NCBI GenBank assembly: GCA_030710605.1
Contig: CP092863.1
Coordinates: forward strand, 138,416,994 to 138,480,993
Direction of reading: 5' to 3'
From: Cordylochernes scorpioides
Taxonomy: Eukaryota > Arthropoda > Arachnida > Pseudoscorpiones > Chernetidae
DNA: 64,000 nucleotides
A program made the position numbers and the translations under genes. Under the pieces are notes generated by a model. The model was not told the origin of the DNA and did no database searches. It saw only the letters and a program-made list of their open reading frames with translations. Position 1 is the first letter of the stretch. Each line of letters opens with the position of its first letter. This document shows, piece by piece, positions 48,058 through 60,511 of this stretch.

Positions 48058-48201
48058 GAGGAGTTGGAGTCATTTGGGCAGAGGCTCTCACCATCCTACT
48101 GGCATCTCACTATGAGACAAGACTGGCGGAGATTGGAGCGTCTTCGTCAGCGATGCCTTGAAGAACGGAATCGTCACTTATCGAGCATCTTACCAACATA
48201 A
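48058..48201 (+). CDS. Exon F, U3, open terminal exon
   Basis: After acceptor gttatttcag, 47 codons then TAA: EELESFGQRLSPSYWHLTMR, then QDWRRLERLRQRCLEERNRH. The charged RRLERLRQRCLEER part would form an amphipathic helix. U1 and U2 have TGA in place of one Trp codon and a donor-like gtaagatc where U3 has the TAA. In the exon A phase the same bases read GVIWAEALTILLASHYETRL and stop at ATG CCT TGA. It aligns with exon B of U2 in the first frame. Whether it is translated is unknown. Confidence 0.4.
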   Translation, partial: EELESFGQRLSPSYWHLTMRQDWRRLERLRQRCLEERNRHLSSILPT

Positions 48202-48209
48202 GATCATCT

Positions 48210-49600
48210 TACTTGATCCAGACGTTCTGTTTATACGTCGAGACAATAGTATCGCGAAGACATCTTTTCGGATATCAAAATATGAACATTGCTTATTGAA
48301 GCATTATCAAGATATCATGACGATTTGAACTCAAATGAATTGTAATATGACAAAGCAACGTATTGAGCATTGTAGATGTCTTCAGAAAAAAAATTGGAAA
48401 TGAATCGTTTGCTTCTTTCAAGAAACAATATAATGATCTTTATATTTTGATGTATTCTTCAAGACCGCGAGTATTCAATTTGCCGCACCTTTCAAGCCAT
48501 CAAGTATGATCGTTGCTAAATCATTGATTGGAAATTGTCTTCAGCAGATATTGCACATCTGTGAGTCTTAATACACAAGTGAATGTGTTTGTATCTAGTT
48601 GCTCACTCAAGATGATCAGTACAACAGTGAATCTTTCAAATTTTCCAAGGATTCTTTGTCGAGAACCAGCAATATTCTGTTGATCAATAGAATAAATATG
48701 TGGGATCAGCCATATTCAATACTTGAGTATTCTTCTTTCAATGTGGAAATGATCCAGAAATGATATCATGGTTATAAAACGTGGCTCAAAAGCTTCCCTG
48801 TAAACTCAATATACTAACAATTGAAGCATTCTAGTGGAAGTTTGTCAGTGACATCAAAGAATGAAATGTTCTCTATCTGTAGAAATATTATTGCAGAATA
48901 TATAGAAAATTTTAACGTGTAAGACACGGAGAAGCTCAAAATGTTGGCGTGGTTTGATATTTGCACAATAATTTCTTTGAAACCATTTCAAAAAAGAATG
49001 AACGTATGAATTCACAACATAATTGAATTTTCGCCTCCTTTTATGTCAAAGAATCACTCAATTTCATCAAATATAAGACTTTTTTTTATCAAATACTGAA
49101 TAATTCAAATTGGAGAAATCCCATCTTAAGCGATTAAAGCTTTAATTATGTATTTCAATAGTTGAACGATGTAAAATATTGGATTTTCTCAAAAATTGCC
49201 AGAAAAATTAAACTCACGCGTCTCGTGAAAATCAACACGATCTCTCATGAAGATATTGAAGGCTTTTCAAAAGCTAAAATCTCAATTGAATGGAGAAAAT
49301 TGCTAATTTGATATTTTTTATGTTCTAAAGATGAGATTAAACTATCCCAATATTTGAAATTTGCAGCTCCTAATCTGTGGAAATGTACTGTATAGATCAT
49401 AATCCATTAAACTCTTTTTGACTATGAAAAGCCCCACTTTATGGATTTTTTTAACCTTTTGGCACAGTTTGAAACACTCTTTTGATAATCAGAAATTATT
49501 ACAAGCGTCAAAATAAATGCAAATATCATGATATTCTGTGAAGTTTGCTATCACGAAACTTCCAATTGAATTTCATATTCAAGAAGATTGAATAAAGGAT
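48210..49600. other. No gene recognised (U3, after exon F)
   Basis: Collinear with 14.53-15.97 kb of U1; no lasting open frame, repeat or RNA gene seen. Confidence 0.5.
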
Positions 49601-49611
49601 TTCGAAACTTG

Positions 49612-50470
49612 GCTATCCTTTGATTCCCCCCATCAGCTGCCCACAATGCTATTGAATGCCATTTTCCAGCATCCTTTAATTCCCCCCATCAGCTGCCCAC
49701 AATACTATTGAATACCATGTTCTCAGCATCCTTTGATTCCCCCCAACAGTTGCTCACAATACTATTGAATACCATGTTCCCAGCATCCTTTGATTCTCCC
49801 CATCAGCTGCCCACAATACCATTGAATACCATGTTCCCAGCATCCTTTGATTCGCCCCATCAGCTGCCCACAATGCTATTGAATACCATGTTCCCAGCAT
49901 CCTTTGATTTCCCCCATCAACTGCCCATACTTCTATTGAATGCCATGTTCCCAGCATCCTTTGATTCTCCCCATCAGCTGCCCACAATACTATTGTATAC
50001 CATGTTCCCAGCATCCTTTGATTCTCCCCATCAGCTGCCTACAATGCTATTGAATGCCATGTTCCCAGCATCATTTGATTCCCCCCATCAGCTGCCCACA
50101 ATACTATTGAAAGCCATTTTCACAGCATCCTTTGATTCCCCCCATCAGCTGCCCACAATACTATTGTATACCATGTTCCCAGCATCCTTTGATTCTCCCC
50201 ATCAGCTGCCTACAATGCTATTGAATGCCATGTTCCCAGCATCATTTGATTCCCCCCATCAGCTGCCCACAATACTATTGAAAGCCATTTTCACAGCATC
50301 CTTTGATTCCCCCCATCAGCTGCCCACAATGCTATTGAATACCCCATGTTCCCAGCATCCTTTGATTCACCCCATCAACTGCCCACAATGCTATTGAATA
50401 CCATGTTCCCAGCATCCTTTGATTCCCCCCATCATCTGCCCACAATGCTATTGAATACCATGTTCCCAAA
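49612..50470 (+). repeat. 57-bp minisatellite (U3)
   Basis: About 15 copies, with a 171-bp block (three units) repeated exactly near 49990-50160 and 50160-50330. The resulting 229-codon open frame is a by-product of the 19-codon period. Confidence 0.95.
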
Positions 50471-50639
50471 ATAATTGAATGTAAACCATACTCACATTAC
50501 TATGAATGCTATGTTTCAAATATTTTTTAAAAATATTTTCCATCACTTACCGAATCTTCATATATAACCACATATTAAGACCGATCTATAAAGAGGAATT
50601 CTGCACATATATTTAGTAAACTCACTGATCAGTTTGATT

Positions 50640-51200
50640 TGTAACGCTTGCTCGCATACCAAACTATCAACGATTGTAACGCTTGCTCACATACCAAACT
50701 ATCAACGATTGTAACGCTTGCTCGCATACCAAACTATCAACGATTGTAACGCTTGTTCTCATACCAAACTATCAACGATTGTAAAGCTTGCTCGCATACC
50801 AAACTATCAACGATTGTAACGCTTACTCGCATACCAAACTATCAACGATTGTAACGCTGGTTCGCATACCAGACTATCAACGATTGTAACGCTTGCTCGC
50901 ATACCAAACTATCAACGATTGTAACGCTTGCTCGCATACCAAACTATCAACGATTGCAAAGCTTGCTCGCATACCAAACTATCAATGATTGTAATGCTTG
51001 CTCGCATACCAAACTATCAACGATTGTAACGCTTGCTCTCATACCAAACTATCAACCATTTTAACGCTTGCTCGCATACCAAACTATCAACGATTGTAAC
51101 GCTTGCTCGCATACCAAACTATCAACGATTGTAACGCTTGCTCGCATACCAAACTATCAACGATCGTAACGCCTGTTCGCATACCAAACTATCAACAACT
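50640..51200 (+). repeat. 35-bp minisatellite (U3)
   Basis: About 16 contiguous copies, same unit as in U1 and U2. Confidence 0.95.
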
Positions 51201-51951
51201 GTCACAATTGTAATTTTCCTATCGTACATTACTCTGAATATCATATTCCTAGCTTCTTCAATGGTGAGAATTCCTACATTGCTATCAATACCATATTCCC
51301 AGCTTCTTCAATGCCTGCCATGATATGACTATTCCCAACAATTTCTATTGAATACCATGTTTCCAGCTTTCGTCAATGGTGCCCATCAGTTACCCATCCC
51401 CACATTACTATGTATATCATATTCCCAGCATTATTCAATGCCTGCCATCAGCTGGCCATTCCCAACAATTGCTATTGAATGCAATCCTCTCTGTATTCCT
51501 TACTTCACATTGCTATTAATTCTTATGTGATCCCAAAAATCCATTCTATTAGTTGGGATAAACTCTATTGATTGCTACATATTCCAGGCAAGAAACAGCC
51601 ACTAGAACTGCCCCATTTCCAGTATAGGATTGTTTGAATGATCCTGGAACACCTGTCATCACCTCTCCTGGATACCACAGGAATTCAAGAAAACTTCTTT
51701 GTAAATAAAACTTCATTTTTTTGTAAATGAGAATAAAAAATATTTTGGGGATATATGCTTTTGTAATTATTTTAACAAACCATCACGTTTTCTTTTATAT
51801 TCCCCTACCCAGTCTTGTAGATCTCTGGCTGTCATCTCTTACACAAGAGACAACCTCTTATTAATGATAAGGTACAATTTGGATTATAGATTTTAAACAC
51901 AAGGTAATAATCTGGTCTTATTACCTTTTGTTTATAACCTCTTATTAACTT

Positions 51952-52135
51952 CTTGCAAAAGTCCAACCACAACAGTGAGTGCAAGTAACCAAACAGGGCT
52001 AACAAGCATATTTGTAAGTGAAAAATGCTTTCTACCTATGTAGACATGTGGTACACTTACATTAAAAGCAGTCGCCAACATCTACCCACCATGATTATCA
52101 TGGTCTGTACCATATAAAAACTTGGGGTAAGTCAA
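51952..52135 (+). mobile_element. 5'-truncated SINE (U3)
   Basis: Same SINE body fragment as 18955 and 34906. Confidence 0.7.
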
Positions 52136-52220
52136 AAGGTAAAAGATGAGGGGGGAATTGCTAAGGAATCATTTTGTAACTTGTGATGTTCAATTAAAGA
52201 GAGAACCTAAAAACAGTATA

Positions 52221-52859
52221 CAGTAGAACATACTCCATGAGAGGACACTCACTCTAGAGGACACCTCTCTATAAAGTACAGTTTTCATTTGAAAAATTAC
52301 CATTTCTACTATTCATTAACTCTCTGGTAAGAGGACACCTCTCTTTAAAGGACACTTTCACTCTGCAACTAGGTATTGTCCTTTAGAGAGAGGTAGTTCT
52401 ACTCTAGCAACTCTCTGGTAAGAGGACATCTCTCCCTAAAGGACACTTTGGCTCTGTAACTAGGTGTTCTCCTTTTTAGAGAGGTAGATCTACTGTAGCA
52501 ACTCTCTGGTAAGAGGACACCTCTTCCTAAAGGACACTTTGGCTCTGTAACTAGGTGTTGTCCTTTACAGAGAGGTAGTTCTATTGTAGCTGCTCTCTGG
52601 TAAGAGGACATCTCTCCCTAAAGGACACTTTGGCTCTGTAACTAGGTGTTGTCCTTTACAGAGAGGTAGTTCTACTGTATCAACCCTCTGGCAAGAGGAC
52701 ATCTCTCTCTAAAGGACACTTTGGCTCTGTACCTATGTGTTGTCCTTTACAGAGCGGTAGTTCTATTGTAGCAACTCTCTGGTAAGAGAACACCTCTCCC
52801 TAAAGGACACTTTGGCCCTGTAACTAGGTGTTGTCCTTTACAGAGAGGTAGTTCTACTG
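52221..52859 (+). mobile_element. MITE with internal 91-bp tandem expansion (U3)
   Basis: CAGTAGAACA at the left, GGTAGTTCTACTG at the right, with about six 91-bp units. Equivalent of 19234-19779 but with a different copy number. Confidence 0.85.
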
Positions 52860-53354
52860 TAATTATATTTAATGGATTGCCTTTTAACTCGTACTATATA
52901 TCCAATCTTTAAATGCGATTAATGCTAAAAATACTCACAAAATGTTAGGGTAATAATATTCAAAGTACAAAATGTTCAAAAAAAGGCAGAGATGTCATTT
53001 AAAACCTTGATCATCTCAGAGAAACCTTAATAAATGAACAACCTAACTGGCCTTGTCCTTATTGTTTGTGAAATAGCAATCGATGCAAATATAGATATGT
53101 AATTCTACTGTCCTAAAAGCTTATGTCCATAGTTTGCTACAATACCATTTCTAAGATTCCACCCTTCAGTGTAGCTTATATAAGCAGAATGATCCAATAC
53201 AGTATTAGAGCTCTAAACAAGCTGTCTGGTAGATTAAATTGGCGAAACCTCTGGGAGAGTTCACCATTGATGAGCCAGGCCCTTTCAGTATTTTTTCAAC
53301 CCAGTAAGGACAGTAGAGGTTTGATTTGTTTGTGAAAGAAACTCTGTGTTTTCA

Positions 53355-53536
53355 TTTGGTATACCTCCTCCCTGTAAAGGACAACACCTAATTGAAGAGC
53401 AAAAGTGTCCTTTATGAAGAGGTGTCCTCTTACCAGAGAGTTGCTAAATAGTAAAAATGGTAATTCTGACAATGAAAACTGTCCTTTATAGAGAGGTGTC
53501 CTCTAGCTGGAGTGTCCTCTCATGGAGGTTCTAATG
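53355..53536 (+). mobile_element. MITE, diverged copy (U3)
   Basis: tacctcctccctgtaaagg at left and catggaggttctaatg at right; equivalent of 20285 and 35836. Confidence 0.6.
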
Positions 53537-53771
53537 TATATAGATGGTACGTTATTGGGCTGTATAAATGAACAACATCTTAGAAATTAATGACTGCATA
53601 ATAGCTGAATAACAGATATATCAAGCTTATGCAAATTTCACAGATCAAATCATACAATTTGGAAGATTTATCAAATTTTATTTAGAATTCTCTATTAGCC
53701 AAAATATTCAATCTATAAAAATTACCTTAGAACACATTCTCTGCCATTTTAGATGGAAGGATTAGGGTTAG

Positions 53772-54078
53772 AGGGGGGTCGTCGGTGGAAGGATGGTCTA
53801 AACTGTTGATTTTCAGCCGCTACAACCCGGGATCGATTCCCGCATTGGGCACTTTTTATGATGAAAAAAATTTTCTAATGGTTTCTGATTCTTGCAAAAG
53901 TCCAACCCCACCAACGAGTGCAAGTAACCAAATGGGGCTCTGGCACACTTGTGTATGCAAAAGTCGAACTGCTTTTCACATATGTAGACATGTGGTGCAC
54001 TTAGAGTAAAAGCAATGGCCAACTTCTACCCACCAATATTATCATGGCCTGTACCACATGTACTAGGAATAAGTAAAA
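53772..54078 (+). mobile_element. tRNA-derived SINE (U3)
   Basis: Third full-length copy at the same place in its unit, box B gggatcgattccc, tail aataagtaaaaaaa, long direct repeats on both sides. Confidence 0.8.
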
Positions 54079-54405
54079 AAAATCAATCTATAAAAAATAC
54101 CTTAGAACACCATATATGCCATTTTCACATAGAAGGGTTCTAAATGAGGCATTTACCGAGTTATTTTTTTGTAGGAGAAATAAAATATTTGAAAAATGAG
54201 ACATTTTCATTAAGATTTATTAAACATCAACAAATATAGTCATTTATATCTGGTTCAAAAAATACAATTATTTTGCTGATATATCCAACAGGAGGTGAAA
54301 TTTGAACATTACACACATTTTATATATAAGGTGTTGTTTTTCTTTAATCTCAATTCAAAATAAATTACTAAAAATATATAACAGATTTATAGCACACATA
54401 TAATA

Positions 54406-54608
54406 TGTCGCGGAGATAAATAAAGCAAAAGCAAGTTTAGGAATAATTAATTTATTATAAGGGGTATTTATAGGGAGAGAGAGAAAGTACAACTTACTCC
54501 AAGTTAAAGATAATCCTAATGAGCGACGTCAGCCACCCTCGCAGACTAGATTCCGAGAACCCCTCACACCCGTGGCCCCCACCCCCGGAATCCAGGGATG
54601 ATTGACAG
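54406..54608 (-). repeat. Gypsy LTR, downstream copy (partial)
   Basis: Matches 56868-57070 from tgtcgcggagataaataaag to agggatgattgacag with scattered differences. Confidence 0.85.
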
Positions 54609-56867
54609 ATCTTGTTCACTTCATCTTGAATTAGTCGTCGTTCACTTGGTGCTACTCTATAGGGCCGCTGTTTGATAAGAGAGTGGTCTCCTGTGTTTAT
54701 CTTGTGTTTCACAGTACTGGTGGGCTTAATAGGAGGTCCCCCTAAGTCAAATATGTCAATAAACTCGTCAAAGCATGAAAAAAGCTGTAACCTTTGAATT
54801 TCAGACAGCCCTGTATCTAGAGTAAGGTTTATCTTTTGTGACCATTCACGTGACTTTAGCTGCGTTTCTTGTAACTTATCGCTGGAGTCAATAAGACTGC
54901 AGATATTTTAATTCTCATAACTCTCCATGGTGCACATATTCATTCCCAATGGAATCAAATGCGGCCAAGATGCTCCATTCGCCACCCAAATGCTACCTCG
55001 GCCGTGTTGAAATGTAACCAATGAGTTTGGTATAAGAACTTCCTTTCTTAATAATAAGTCCTTAGAAGTTGAGGCTAAAACATCTTTAACACCACATATT
55101 TCTTCGTTCATCACACTGATCTTCTTTATTGATTTAGGCGGGATGACAAAGTCGTCGGAAGCAAACAATCTCTGGTTTTCCTCCTCTCGAGATTCCAGGA
55201 TGGAGGTTTCCCTGATATGGAGTTCATTTCTATCACAATCAATGACGGCCTCGGTGGCCTTGAAGAAGTCCCATCCGAATATGATGTCATGGCTGCATTC
55301 TACCATAACAACAAATTCAAAGGATATCTTCAGACCATTGACTTCTATGTTCAAGACACATTTTTCAAGGGTCTCTATTAAATTTTTGTTTGCGGCTTTA
55401 AGAATAGGACCTGGTTCTTTGAAGAGAGCTGTCTTTAGTTCGCCTCGAAATTTGTGCGAAATAACAGAAAAGTCTGCTCCTGAATCCAGCAATGCTTTAA
55501 TTTTGCGTCCATTCATTTCGACCATAACAAAATTTTCTTTATTTCAGCGGCGATATACCCTGGAGGATATTTCTCAATAGCGACCTCACCCCCGTTAGAA
55601 GCCGCTCCACTTAATTATTCACATTCTGAGGCTTGGGAGAAAAGCTGAAACGACAAACTGGCGACTGGGATTGTCTTCTGGCTGGCGACCTTGCGCGACT
55701 TGGATGTTCGGAAGAGCTCCGGTAGAAGTACATCGAGGTTTGGGGCGTTACATAGTCGTTGTCGGCATCATATTTCGGGGGTCGACTCGAAAATCCACTA
55801 TTTCTTCCTTCTTCGCCATTCCTTGACCTGGCTTCAGCGAAGATCTGCCGTCGTTTTCTACAATAACAGACGAAATTGTCCGGGTCGTCCGCAGTGGAAG
55901 CAGATTGGTTTGTCGTCGTAGGTTCTCCATTGATCCGTCTTCCTGCGTTAGGTTGGTCGGTCGATATTATAATAGGGCGTTCGTGGTTGTTATTGTACCA
56001 CGTTGACTTGTGGTCTGGTAGGTATTAGAGCACGGCTGACCTCTTCCCTCACAGTCTGTTCCAGGGCGTTCACCTCTCGGAGAGGATTGATCACTTCAGG
56101 TGCTGAGAAGTCCTTTTGTATCTCTTCTCTAACGATGCGGCGAATTAACGCGGCCAAATCATCTGAGTCGACAACACATGAAATGGGCATTACGTTTGAC
56201 AACCTGGCGAATTTCGTACGGCCGATCCTGCGGTGCTTGACGGTTGTTAGATGACGGCAAAACTTCAGGATCTCATCTAACCTCTGTATGTCTTTCGCCA
56301 CTAATACCTGGTATGTGTCCTCCGAAATTCCCTTTATAATGTGAGCAACTATCTCACCTTATTCCATGCGAGGGTTCACCTGGTGAAAAAGACTAAGAAT
56401 CTCCTGGATGTATGACTCGCTGGATTCCTCGGCCTTCTGTGCTCTTGACTTCAGAACTTCCTCGACAAGTCGAGCAGAATCCTTCTGCAGTCCGAACACA
56501 CCGCGGAATGCGTCTTCAAAGATTCTCCACGAGTTGAGTGATTCTTCGTTATTATCAAACCACCTTCCAGCAGTTCCCTTCAAGTAAAATACGACGTTGG
56601 CAAGCTTCATGGTCTCGTCCCATCTGTTCTACTTCAACACTCTCTAGTACTCTTTTAACCACTGTCCAGGGTTTATATTTCCATCTCCAGAAAAGGTAGA
56701 AGGATCTCGTTGGCGCTGACAAGGGAGGTATGATCCGCTAACAGTAGGTCTGTGGTCGTCTTCCATTTTTATACGTTGTGGCAAAAGTTCAAGAATTGGT
56801 TCACGTCCCTGTAGATATCGACTTCTTCGAAGTTTCCGTCACGTTACCCAGCGTCTCCGCCAAAATA

Positions 56868-57113
56868 TGTCGCGGAGATAAATAAAGCAAGGGCAAGTTT
56901 GGGAATCATTAATTTATTATAAGGGGTATTTATAGGGAGAGAGAGAGTACAACTTACCCAAAGTTTAGATAATCCTAATGGGCGACCTCAGCCACCCCGC
57001 CGACCAGATTCCGAGAACCCCTCACACCCGTGGCCCCCACCCCCGGAGTTCAGGGATGATTGACAGGTGTCCCATGGGGCCTCTTGTGACCGTAGTTGCA
57101 GAGCTACTTAACA
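56868..57113 (-). repeat. Gypsy LTR, upstream copy
   Basis: 246 bp with tg at its left and ca at its right on the plus strand. Internal sequence next to it (tggcggagacgctgggtaac on the minus strand) is the likely primer site; its tRNA was not identified. Confidence 0.8.
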
Positions 57114-57137
57114 ATATAATTGTACCACATATATATA

Positions 57138-57262
57138 CGAGGGGCGTCCAATAAATAGGTTTCCTTATTTTTTAATAAATAAACAACATTATTTACAATT
57201 ATGCAGTTATTATATTTCAATTTTACAACTCATAGACTACTTCTATACATAATCACCATTTA
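57138..57262 (-). mobile_element. Mariner end fragment
   Basis: cgaggggcgtccaataaata after TA, then the 3' side of the same mariner family for about 125 bp, cut off at accattt. Confidence 0.65.
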
Positions 57263-57745
57263 CCTGTGAGCTTACACACATTCTGTGAAAACAACAGATA
57301 CATTTTATACACAATAAAGCATGCACAATTTATTATTACCATGTTGTTGTCTGTAATCTTGGAATATCAAAACAGCATATGTCTTGCACAGTGCGAATTA
57401 TAACCACAGTATTACAACTGGATCTTATACTGATACTATTTTTAGGTAATAAAAATACATTATAAAAATTGGATTGAATAAAAAAGATTACAAAAATCGA
57501 GGGGCAGTAGAGCAATTTTTTTTCAGCAAAAAAAGTTCCCAATGCGGAATTCTGTTGACTTTGCTTAGAATTTTCAATGAAACTGATTCCAAAAAATATT
57601 AATTAAACATTATATTTATTGATTTACAAAAGAGAGAACAAAATATAAACGGGAAACTAATATTGAACAAAGGAACTTTTTTTCTTTCAGTTAGCGCCTA
57701 TTTACCTGCGAGCTTACACACACTCTGTGGTAACAAGTAATATAT
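57263..57745. repeat. Intron-1 segment copied into U3 tail
   Basis: Matches 41.03-41.56 kb (and 25.12-25.66 kb), including the reverse SINE-like repeat (57297-57546) and the small possible exon near 57691. It stands between mariner fragments, out of place compared with U1 and U2. Confidence 0.75.
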
Positions 57746-57753
57746 ACGAGGTG

Positions 57754-57950
57754 TGTTCAAAAAGTATCGCGAATTTTGAATTTTCGCGGGTTACGTATAT
57801 TCGAATTTAGATCTTTTTGTGGCTTTATGTTGGTACTGATGTCTCTCACTTATGCCGACAAGCTCGGCCTTTTTGAATGTTCACTTAATTGTTGACAGAT
57901 GCTTTTCTTGCAGGTGTTTTGGATAGTCTTCGATTTTTACCTACGAGGGC
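57754..57950 (+). mobile_element. Second mariner-type end fragment
   Basis: cgaggtgtgttcaaaaagta after TA is a typical mariner inverted repeat, different from the neighbouring family. Only about 190 bp remain. Confidence 0.6.
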
Positions 57951-57953
57951 CAT

Positions 57954-58930
57954 CCAATAAATAAGTTTCCCTATTTTTTAACAAATTAACAACATTATTT
58001 ACAATTATGCAGTTATTTTATTTTCATTATACAACTCGTATACTACTTCTCTGCATAATCACCATTTCTGTCCAAACATTTTTGGTACCGTTGTAGCAAT
58101 TTTTTTATTCCACTGTTGTACCAAGCCGTGTCCTGTCTTCGTAGCCAGTGGTTCGCCTCCGCCTGCACTTCATCATGCACTTCGCAAATTGCTTCCCTCC
58201 AAGGTGAATCTTGAGTGCTGGAAAAAGATGGAAGTTGCTTGGAGAAAGATCTGGAGAATAAGGTGGATGTGTGAAAATTTCCCATTTGAAGTTTTCCACC
58301 AACGTTTGGTTCGTTCGAGCTGCGTGAGGGCGAGCATTGTCAAGGACGAGTAACACTTTCCGAGACAAAATTCCAGGACGTTTACGTTTTATTGCAGCTC
58401 TGAGTTTAGTGAGGACTTCGCAGTACCTCGCAGCGTTAACCGTAGTGTTTGGGGGCAGATAGTCAACCAATAAAACACCCTTACAGTCCCAAAAGACGAT
58501 AGCCATAACTTTGCCTGCAGAGATTGAGACCTTACCCTTTTTTGGTGTACTTTCCTCAGGCTTCTTCCACACCATGCTTTGTCGTTTTGTTTCTGGAGTT
58601 GAATGATGCACCCAGCTTTCATCTCCAGTGACAATACGGGAAAACAGTTGATCTCCATTTCTTCGATGCATTTCCAGGGAGGCTCGGGCTGCCTCCGCGC
58701 TGTTGGCGCTCGACAGCGTGGAGTAGGCTGTACCACTGCGACCAAAAAGATTTTTGATCCCAGAGGCCTCTTGAGAAACCAAGAAATGGGTATTTAAGGC
58801 CAAATTTGCGTAAATACACTTAACACATGGAAAAACAATTTTAAAAAATAATAAATAAGTGGGTCAGGTGTTGATATTAAAATAAAGAAAGCATATCCTG
58901 ACCACAAGCACATGTGCTTTTTAGATGGCA
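57954..58930 (-). mobile_element. Mariner transposon copy, best preserved (U3)
   Basis: Starts CGAGGGCCATCCAATAAATA after TA. A minus-strand open frame (58803-58105) of 232 codons holds FSRIVTGDESWVHHSTPE, TKRQSMVWKKPEES, GKVMAIVFWDCKGVLLVDYL, VLDNARPHAARTNQ and FTHPPYSPDLSPSNFHLFP. The first two catalytic Asp are present. The third DD34D position is Asn (SPSNF, codon AAC) where the U1 and U2 copies have GAT, so it should be inactive. The DNA-binding N-terminus is missing. It keeps the middle stretch lost in U1 and U2. Confidence 0.87.
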
Positions 58931-59038
58931 GAGCGCCATCTAGTGGAGCAAAAATAATCTAACGTTTATGGGTTTGCCAAATATCACGGAGCAAGTTAAA
59001 TAAACGTTAGTTTATTTTTGCTCCACTAGATGGCGCTC
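58931..59038. repeat. Inverted repeat at unit border (U3/U4)
   Basis: Same agcgccatctagtggagc hairpin as at 22576-22682 and 38077-38183. Confidence 0.75.
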
Positions 59039-59429
59039 TAGACTGCTTTACTATTGTATTGGGTTGGTTTGGGATATACCCTACATTTACTATGGAAGAC
59101 AGCTTAAGGGTGTTAAGTGAACCTAAGGACATATGCTTATAGATCTGTAGTAGTACATACATATAATTTCAAGGTAATGCATCGAGCAAAGTTCTTCCCC
59201 AAATATGGTTTAAAATATATCAGGCTTCCATGGATAAGTTCCTTTTTAATATAATTTGAATAAAAGGATACTTATTTGTGGAATTCTGATGTTTTCATCT
59301 AAAAAGAGAGTTATGTCAGGACTTGATTGTCACCAGGAGATCACAATAATCGAATAAGCGAGCGAGCAAGCATCTTCCAAGCGAGCAAGCAAACTAACGA
59401 TCAAAGCGAACATACCAAGCGAATTCAAA

Positions 59430-59470
59430 ATGGGCTGTTTCAGCTTCTGTAAGATATTTAGACGGAAGAA
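59430..59470 (+). CDS. U4 exon 1 (MGC-start), downstream exons lost
   Basis: The same 13 codons, MGCFSFCKIFRRK, then donor GTAAGTG, with one silent change (ATA for ATT) against the other units. Without splicing it would read one more Lys and stop (TAA), a 14-residue peptide. Exons A and B are missing from this unit within the window, so this is probably an orphan first exon unless it splices to modules near 63.8 kb or beyond. Confidence 0.4.
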
Positions 59471-60217
59471 GTAAGTGAAACATTGCCTATTCTCAGCTTT
59501 GAGCAAACTTAATCCAAAAACGAAGATAGAAAAATTCAAATAAATTTTTATAAATATTTCAAAAAATCAAAAAATACAAATTCAACATTATACATGATTC
59601 TGATTCGAATATAAAATCACAGGTTTTTGTTTGTTTTTCAATAATTATTTTCCACGATATTTGTTTCTAAAATTATTACAAATTGATTCACACCCTAAAA
59701 GAAATATAATAAAGATAAAAATAAGAAAATAATAATCCTTTGGGGGCATACGCAAATATTTTTTATAATTTTTCACCAACTATTTAGGATGATTTATTCT
59801 ATATTTTTATATCTAAACCATAATGTTTGAAAGAATTCAAAGTTGAAAAATTAATGCATTGATTACATTTTTAATATTAGTGATGACTGATAAAAATTAC
59901 AAAAAAGTTATAAAAATAAAGTTTCATATAAAAATTATACATATATACGTTACCCTACAAATTTGAAGAAATAATTTTTAAAATATTACAAAACCTTTAT
60001 TGACAAAAATAAACAAAATTCAAATTGACAAACGATTAATTAAAGGGATAATTTATAAATACACTATAGAAAACAAAATAAATTCAACATAATTATCACT
60101 TATATTTACATTGGGATGTCTTCTTATGTGAATGGTACACACGTTACTTCTTTAATTATTTCCTAAATTATTATTAAGAAAATATAGAAACGCGATTACA
60201 TGTTTTGCATTAGAATA

Positions 60218-60511
60218 TACTATTATTGTGCCTTCTACATGCTTCGGTAAGCATTTTAAGGCAAAACTCAAAGTTAGGTGTCTCCGAGCAACCCGCCGCA
60301 GAGAGGGCTGGAGAGGCGACGGCGAGGCCGTGGGCACCCCGGGGGGGAGGAGGGCTAGTGCACGCCGATTTGAGGGAACCAAGGCAGCGCCAAGCACAAC
60401 TACTGCGCCGCAGGCTTCAAAAATAGTCAAGAGATCATTTCAGGGATCGAGACCGAAGATCAAGACCCAGAGCTCAAGAGGTCTGGCTTTTATCGTCTGG
60501 CTTTTATCCTT
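60218..60511. mobile_element. GC-rich retro-inserted sequence (U4)
   Basis: 294 bp absent from U1-U3 and flanked by a perfect 17-bp duplication tgttttgcattagaata (60201-60217, 60512-60528), as left by target-primed reverse transcription. It is much richer in GC than its surroundings. The plus strand has an open frame (KHFKAKLKVRCLR, SKIVKRSFQGSRPK) that could be a fragment of a copied mRNA. No A-tail is clear; ggcttttatc is repeated at its right end. Source unknown. Confidence 0.7.

Larger units (their letters stand above)
54406..57113 (-). mobile_element. Ty3/gypsy LTR retrotransposon, fossil
   Basis: Minus orientation, present only in U3. LTR sequences at both ends (56868-57113 upstream; 54406-54608 downstream). 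Recognisable parts: gag-like segment about 56610-56000 (FYLKGTAGRWFDN, SWRIFEDAFRGVFG), aspartic protease about 55525-54910 with LLDSGADFSVIS and IIFGWDFF, and the start of the RT region near 54700 (HSLIKQRPYR). The gag and RT motifs match gypsy elements. It is broken and incomplete, with several breaks; RNase H and integrase were not found. The ends differ moderately, so it is older than the copia element but younger than the unit duplication. Confidence 0.88.
38191..59043 (+). repeat. Segmental duplication unit 3 (U3)
   Basis: Third copy, enlarged to about 20.9 kb by a foldback element, a LINE in exon B, a solo-LTR-like insertion, a gypsy element and extra mariner and SINE fragments near its end. 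Confidence 0.9.

Noticed and set aside
52399-52611. 70-codon minus-strand frame with repeated GRGVLLPESCYS-type motif
   Set aside because: Periodic by-product of the 91-bp MITE-derived repeat.
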